Source: Phymorhynchus buccinoides
Lineage: Eukaryota > Mollusca > Gastropoda > Neogastropoda > Raphitomidae
DNA: 64,000 nt
NCBI GenBank assembly: GCA_017654935.2
Contig: CM065682.1
Span: forward strand, 44,127,536-44,191,535
Reading direction: 5' to 3'
This document shows positions 59,965 through 64,000 of this stretch, in pieces. The position numbers and the translations under genes are program-made. The notes under the pieces are model-generated. The model was not told where the DNA came from and did not search any database. It saw only the letters and a list, made by a program, of their open reading frames with translations. Every line of letters starts with the position of its first letter. Within the stretch, counting starts at the first letter, position 1.

Positions 59965-60125
59965 TGGAAGTTTTTCAAAAGGGTTCTAAGACTAACATTC
60001 AAAAAGTTTCTTTTTTTTACAGGGTTGTTAAATTTTTGAATTGTTTACCATCTAACATTAAGTTTGCACCAAGTACTAATATGTTTAAAAATCTTCTGGA
60101 TAAAGAATCAAAAATGAATCTTTTT
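59965..60125 (+). pseudogene. LINE reverse transcriptase C-terminal remnant
   Basis: Reads SFFYRVVKFLNCLPSNIKF, then APSTNMFKNLLDK. It matches the RVVxxWNxLPxxVVxAxSxxxFKxxLD pattern typical of the end of CR1/Jockey-type reverse transcriptase ORFs. Trp is replaced and the upstream RT is absent. Confidence 0.6.
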
Positions 60126-61389
60126 ATAAGGAATTTGATTAATAATATCGGCCGTTCCTATTTTTGAAGATATCTAAACATGTAGGAAAATTATCGCAAA
60201 CCACCAGTATAATATGAAAACAAAAACAAGAATATTGAGAATTATAAGAAAAACGATAGACCCATACCAAGCCCTCACTAAGTACTACTACTACAAGTTT
60301 AATCAAGTTAATGTCATAAAATGGGATAAAGGGACAATTCAACGAACCAGAAAAAATAAATGTTTTTGAATATTGCACAATTTATGAAATCGCTATTAGT
60401 ATTGGATCAATCAGCTGCAAATGAATAATTTTGCTAAGCCTTCTATATATATATTCAATCTCAAAGCAGAGATGAAACCAAGAAAATTACAACACAAGCA
60501 ACATTTTAATTGGTGAATATATTATTAATTAACAAGGCAAAGTAAATAACAAAATACAGTGAATACAGCAATACTGATCCCACATTGACATAATATCTGA
60601 GTCTATAAATAAATCTCTTAGACTAAATCAAATGCTGTGCATGTTCGATAATTTAAATACACCTCTGTGGCTGCACAGTCTTGATGTGGCCTGTGTGCAC
60701 AAGCTGACTCAGTGACAATCATAGTCAAGGTGACAGTGTCAAATATAATTAAATGAACTGATTTAAGTGTGGGTGATTTTACACTTCAGTGAACTAAAGT
60801 GAAACTCTTTCCTTAAATCCCTCTCTAGAGGTAAGTGTTTAAGAGCTTTAAAACCTTCTGATTGTGTTTGACTATTTCACACACACACACACACACAGTC
60901 ATTAGCTACCAAGGTCACAATTTCTTCTTCTTCTTCTTCCAGTAATGTCCACCTGCCGTTTATCGGCAATTATTGACATATAGTGATAATATCACTGATA
61001 TACAGGGGTTCAAAGACGAAGATGCACAGCACAGGATGAGATAGGATTTTCTGTTAATCACTCAGAACCCACAATTCATGGGATTATTGACTGTTCTTTA
61101 TGTAGTCCAGCTCCTTTCTCCTCACCCACTAAAAGTAAAACCACCACTTTAATCTAATTTATCACTCTGATTAAGCTCATTTTAAAGCACAAATATACAC
61201 ATTAAGCACAACAGGATCCAACAAGAATCTTTAGAAAAACACTGGAAACAAAATGAATTTCTTAAAATGCAGAGCTTCAGATTGTTTTCAGACTTTATGG
61301 GTCATATGACCCCTGACTACATAAAATGAGGGGTCATTTTTTAAAGTGATGGGTCACTAAATTTTAAACCTAAATGTCATTACAATGCA
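60126..61389. other. Intergenic, nothing recognised
   Basis: AT-rich; a short CA tract at about 60880-60897 and a TTC tract at about 60923-60940. No gene or element identified. Confidence 0.4.
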
Positions 61390-61607
61390 TTAACCCCTTG
61401 ACTGCCACCAACGTATCACATACTGACCTGACATCACTGATGATGTCATCAGATGAAAACGCTGAAATGCTGGCTTTTGCTCTAACACTGTCAAGAGAGT
61501 TACATCCCCAGACCATTTTGCCAGACTGGCTCTATCAGTTGTCTTTTTCATGGCATGATTTGCCCAATGATTTTTTCTTTAATTTTCTCTGGCAGTCACG
61601 GGGTTAA
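61390..61607. mobile_element. TTAA-flanked MITE (CCCCTTGACTGCCA ends)
   Basis: TTAACCCCTTGACTGCCA at the left and TGGCAGTCACGGGGTTAA at the right, with TTAA at both edges. The interior matches the inverse of 14851-15155. Third piggyBac-like family in the window. Confidence 0.8.
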
Positions 61608-61752
61608 GTGTGTAGGCATATTTACATACATGTACATGTGAATGTGTGCAGGGGAGTGTGTGTATGAACAGAAAGTGTGTATATGAGCAGAAATGAACTA
61701 GTTTTATTGCCATAAAAAGTCAAGGTATTATTTGGCAAACATACAGATCCAG

Positions 61753-61929
<177 letters not shown>

Positions 61930-62070
61930 TAGAGAGAGAGAGAGAGAGAGTTAGTTAGTAGTAGAATAATCGCATAAATGGTGACATATCTTATAAACTT
62001 CAATCATATCACCTACTCTACTCTAGGCTAGGTATCCGCAGATAAAATAAGCCTTTCCTCATAGGTCATA

Positions 62071-62613
62071 TCATTTGTACCAACAATCTTTCAGGTCTTT
62101 TCGTTGGGGGTCCTGAAGTGCACCCAATACAGAAAGGGCATCGGTGAAGATGACAACCAGCTTGTGTGCCTTGTCTTGATGTTCACTGACGTGGGCCGCT
62201 GCAGTTCTAATGGCCTCTTCTTCTGCCCTGAAGTTGGAGGAGTACTTGCCAGTCGCAATGGGAATATGGGTCTCCTCGTCTGCGTACCTTATGTACACAC
62301 CGCCTCCTCCATTCCTTGTTGCTTCCATGGCGGAGCCATCTGTGTAGACGTGAGTCCATTTCTCCCCAGGGTAGGCGTACTGAATGAGCTCTAGGGTCAG
62401 TGATTTCCTCTCTTGGTCCAACTGTGTTCCTTTCTTCCCAATGACTGGTATGTCTGTGCATATGGCTGGGAAGTTCCGTCGGTCCCATGAGGGAACAGAT
62501 GCTGTGGATGGTATTGGTGTAGGCATGTGATCCAACATTTCTGGCTCTCTTCTTTCGAGCATCCTGCTATGATGGATGAAACTCGATCTCTTGAGTCTCC
62601 CTTTCGTTGGCAT
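62071..62613 (-). pseudogene. RNase H domain of a non-LTR retrotransposon
   Basis: 180 codons with HVYTDGSAMEATRNGGGGVY (first Asp), SNFRAEEEAIRTAA (Glu) and VVIFTDALSVLGAL (second Asp), the RNase H1-type core. The sequence stops after DLKDCWYK, before the last active-site region. The N-terminal part (KGRLKRSSFIHH and following) is a linker of the type found after reverse transcriptase in I/R1/Jockey-related LINEs. A 3' fragment; no RT is adjacent. Confidence 0.78.
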
Positions 62614-63298
62614 TCTTTATGTTAATTGGTAGATCATTCCACATATGAACAACACAATATTACAGGGCTACAGATTGATTTCTATACCGGAAACCCCGTT
62701 TGTAATGCATCATAATCGTCAATAGGATGACGGAGGATGTCAAGAGAAAGAAGAAGAAGAATTATGACAATGTTGGGGAGGTTCTTGTCAGCTTCAACTA
62801 GGCCCAGGGACAGGGTTGTCGTATGCAAAAAAGTAGCATTGTGTAACTGTAAATACTTCGCTCGCTACTTGAGTTAGCATTTGCGAACGCAATTTCACTT
62901 TTTCCGTATTTGAAACACTTTTCCGTACTCAAATCGTTCATATTTCATAACATTACGGAAAAAAGTGAAATTTAAAAAAATTTGCTCAATGTCGCAAATA
63001 TTTAGTCTCAGGGCCGTGCATGAATACCTTGCAATGCATCATAAAGAAATTTTGGGGGCAGTTTTTACTTAACTTTATATAGCTGATTGAAAATCTGATA
63101 GGGGCCGGGCTGAAAAGTTTGGGCAATTTTAAATATTAACGTAATTTCAAAATGGCCGCCAGCGAGGTTCAAAGATATAGGATTGATACACCATTCACTC
63201 AATATAAGGACATAAATTACACGCAAGCTTGGATAATGGCTAGTTTATACCTGGTTTATAGGTTTTAAAGCAAAATGCAACCAACAGTAGATTCTTTT
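62614..63298. other. Intergenic; small inverted repeat
   Basis: 62890-63000 has inverted GCAATTTCACTTTTTCCGTA and its near-complement (ACGGAAAAAAGTGAAATT), probably a small MITE. No gene recognised. Confidence 0.45.
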
Positions 63299-63445
63299 TT
63301 AACCCTTTCAGTTTCACTGCCAAAGTCGCATTTTACCACCACAGTGATTTAACACAGGTCTATGTCACTAAAACATATCAAATTGGGGTCTATTATCCAA
63401 AGACCCTATTGTCTTACTCTTAGTTTTGGGAAGTAAGGATAAACA

Positions 63446-63486
<41 letters not shown>

Positions 63487-63588
63487 GTCACAGAAGAATC
63501 CCCAATATTGCAGATAGATTTCGTTCTCTACCCAGGTAAATTTAATGGACATTTTTTGCTGAAATATGGGTGGCGGTGAAAGGGTTAA
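63299..63588 (-). mobile_element. piggyBac-like MITE, copy 4, with AT expansion
   Basis: TTAACCCTTTCA at the left and GGCGGTGAAAGGGTTAA at the right, with TTAA at both edges, reverse orientation to copies 1 and 2. An (AT)n tract (about 63447-63486) has grown inside it. Confidence 0.8.
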
Positions 63589-63775
63589 TTTAAAAATAGA
63601 TTTCATATACGCTTTAAGTTTAACCTTCACAGGATGCTGCTTTTGACTTTGCGGTAAGCATCGTGTGGGTTCACCCACACCCATACATTTTAAAGAGGAC
63701 TAAATATGTTTATACTTATTTTGGACAATGTGGGTTCACTGGAACCCATACTCCATGCGCGCGCACATGCACACA

Positions 63776-64000
63776 CACACAGACAAAGAGAGAGAGAGAG
63801 AGTCAGAGACAGAGAGAGACAGAAACAGAGAGAGAGACAGAGAGAGAGACACAGAGTGTGAGACAAAGAGAGAGACAGACAGAGAGAAAGAAAGAGATAG
63901 AGATAGAGAGACAGTGTGACAGAGACAGAGAGAGGGAGATAGACAGACAGAGAAAGAGAGAGACAGAGGCAGAGGGAGAGAGAGACACAGAGAGAGAGAT
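63776..64000. repeat. Imperfect GA/CAGA repeat to the window edge
   Basis: GAGACAGAGAGA-type repeat running off the end of the window. Open frames here are dipeptide artefacts. Confidence 0.9.

Overview
The window is from an animal nuclear genome, most likely a mollusc and probably a gastropod. Genes are few and split by GT-AG introns. The sequence is crowded with very long GA/CT, GT/CA and TGA microsatellites and G or C homopolymers. Interstitial CCCTAA telomere-type repeats, Tc1/mariner and piggyBac-type elements and decayed non-LTR retrotransposons are present. The taxon is inferred from this texture and from a lophotrochozoan-looking nuclear receptor; no marker gene proves it.

Layout. 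1-11.6 kb is intergenic repeat: MITEs, a 1.2-kb long-TIR DNA element (5475-6710), two endonuclease-bearing LINE fragments (6720-7750 and 9700-10931) and a foldback hairpin (8121-8275). 11.9-30.2 kb, plus strand, is a seven-exon nuclear-receptor gene. It can be traced from a 12-codon first exon, through a two-exon zinc-finger DNA-binding domain and a hinge exon filled by about 25 copies of a 48-bp Gly-rich repeat, to a three-exon ligand-binding domain. The last exon adds about 920 residues after the domain. Splice phases fit throughout, but two single-base losses inside the 48-bp repeat put the two halves out of frame in this sequence. Its introns hold a broken Tc1 element (15674-17308), piggyBac-like MITEs, a hairpin MITE (23094-23312) and decayed duplicates of its own exon edges. 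A 68-bp minisatellite follows the stop codon.

31-47.6 kb has no recognisable host gene. It holds a Tc1 transposase fragment, MITEs that prove TTAA targeting by nesting (39.36-39.84 kb), a strange scrambled duplicate next to GA tracts (40.6-41.2 kb) and a 1.5-kb TIR element (45416-46913). 47664-49730, minus strand, is an uninterrupted 688-codon MFSD6-like membrane transporter whose start codon lies in a triplicated leader. 50-64 kb is again intergenic: a 404-bp pure AG tract, a run of 72 G, several GT/GA tracts and traces of LINE reverse-transcriptase and RNase H coding sequence.

The two host genes are about 17.5 kb apart and convergent (receptor plus, transporter minus). Nothing in the sequence links their functions. 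The most notable system is the nuclear receptor: a divergent E75/Rev-erb-like DNA-binding domain with an unusual P-box, a repeat-expanded hinge and an exceptional repeat-built C-terminal extension.
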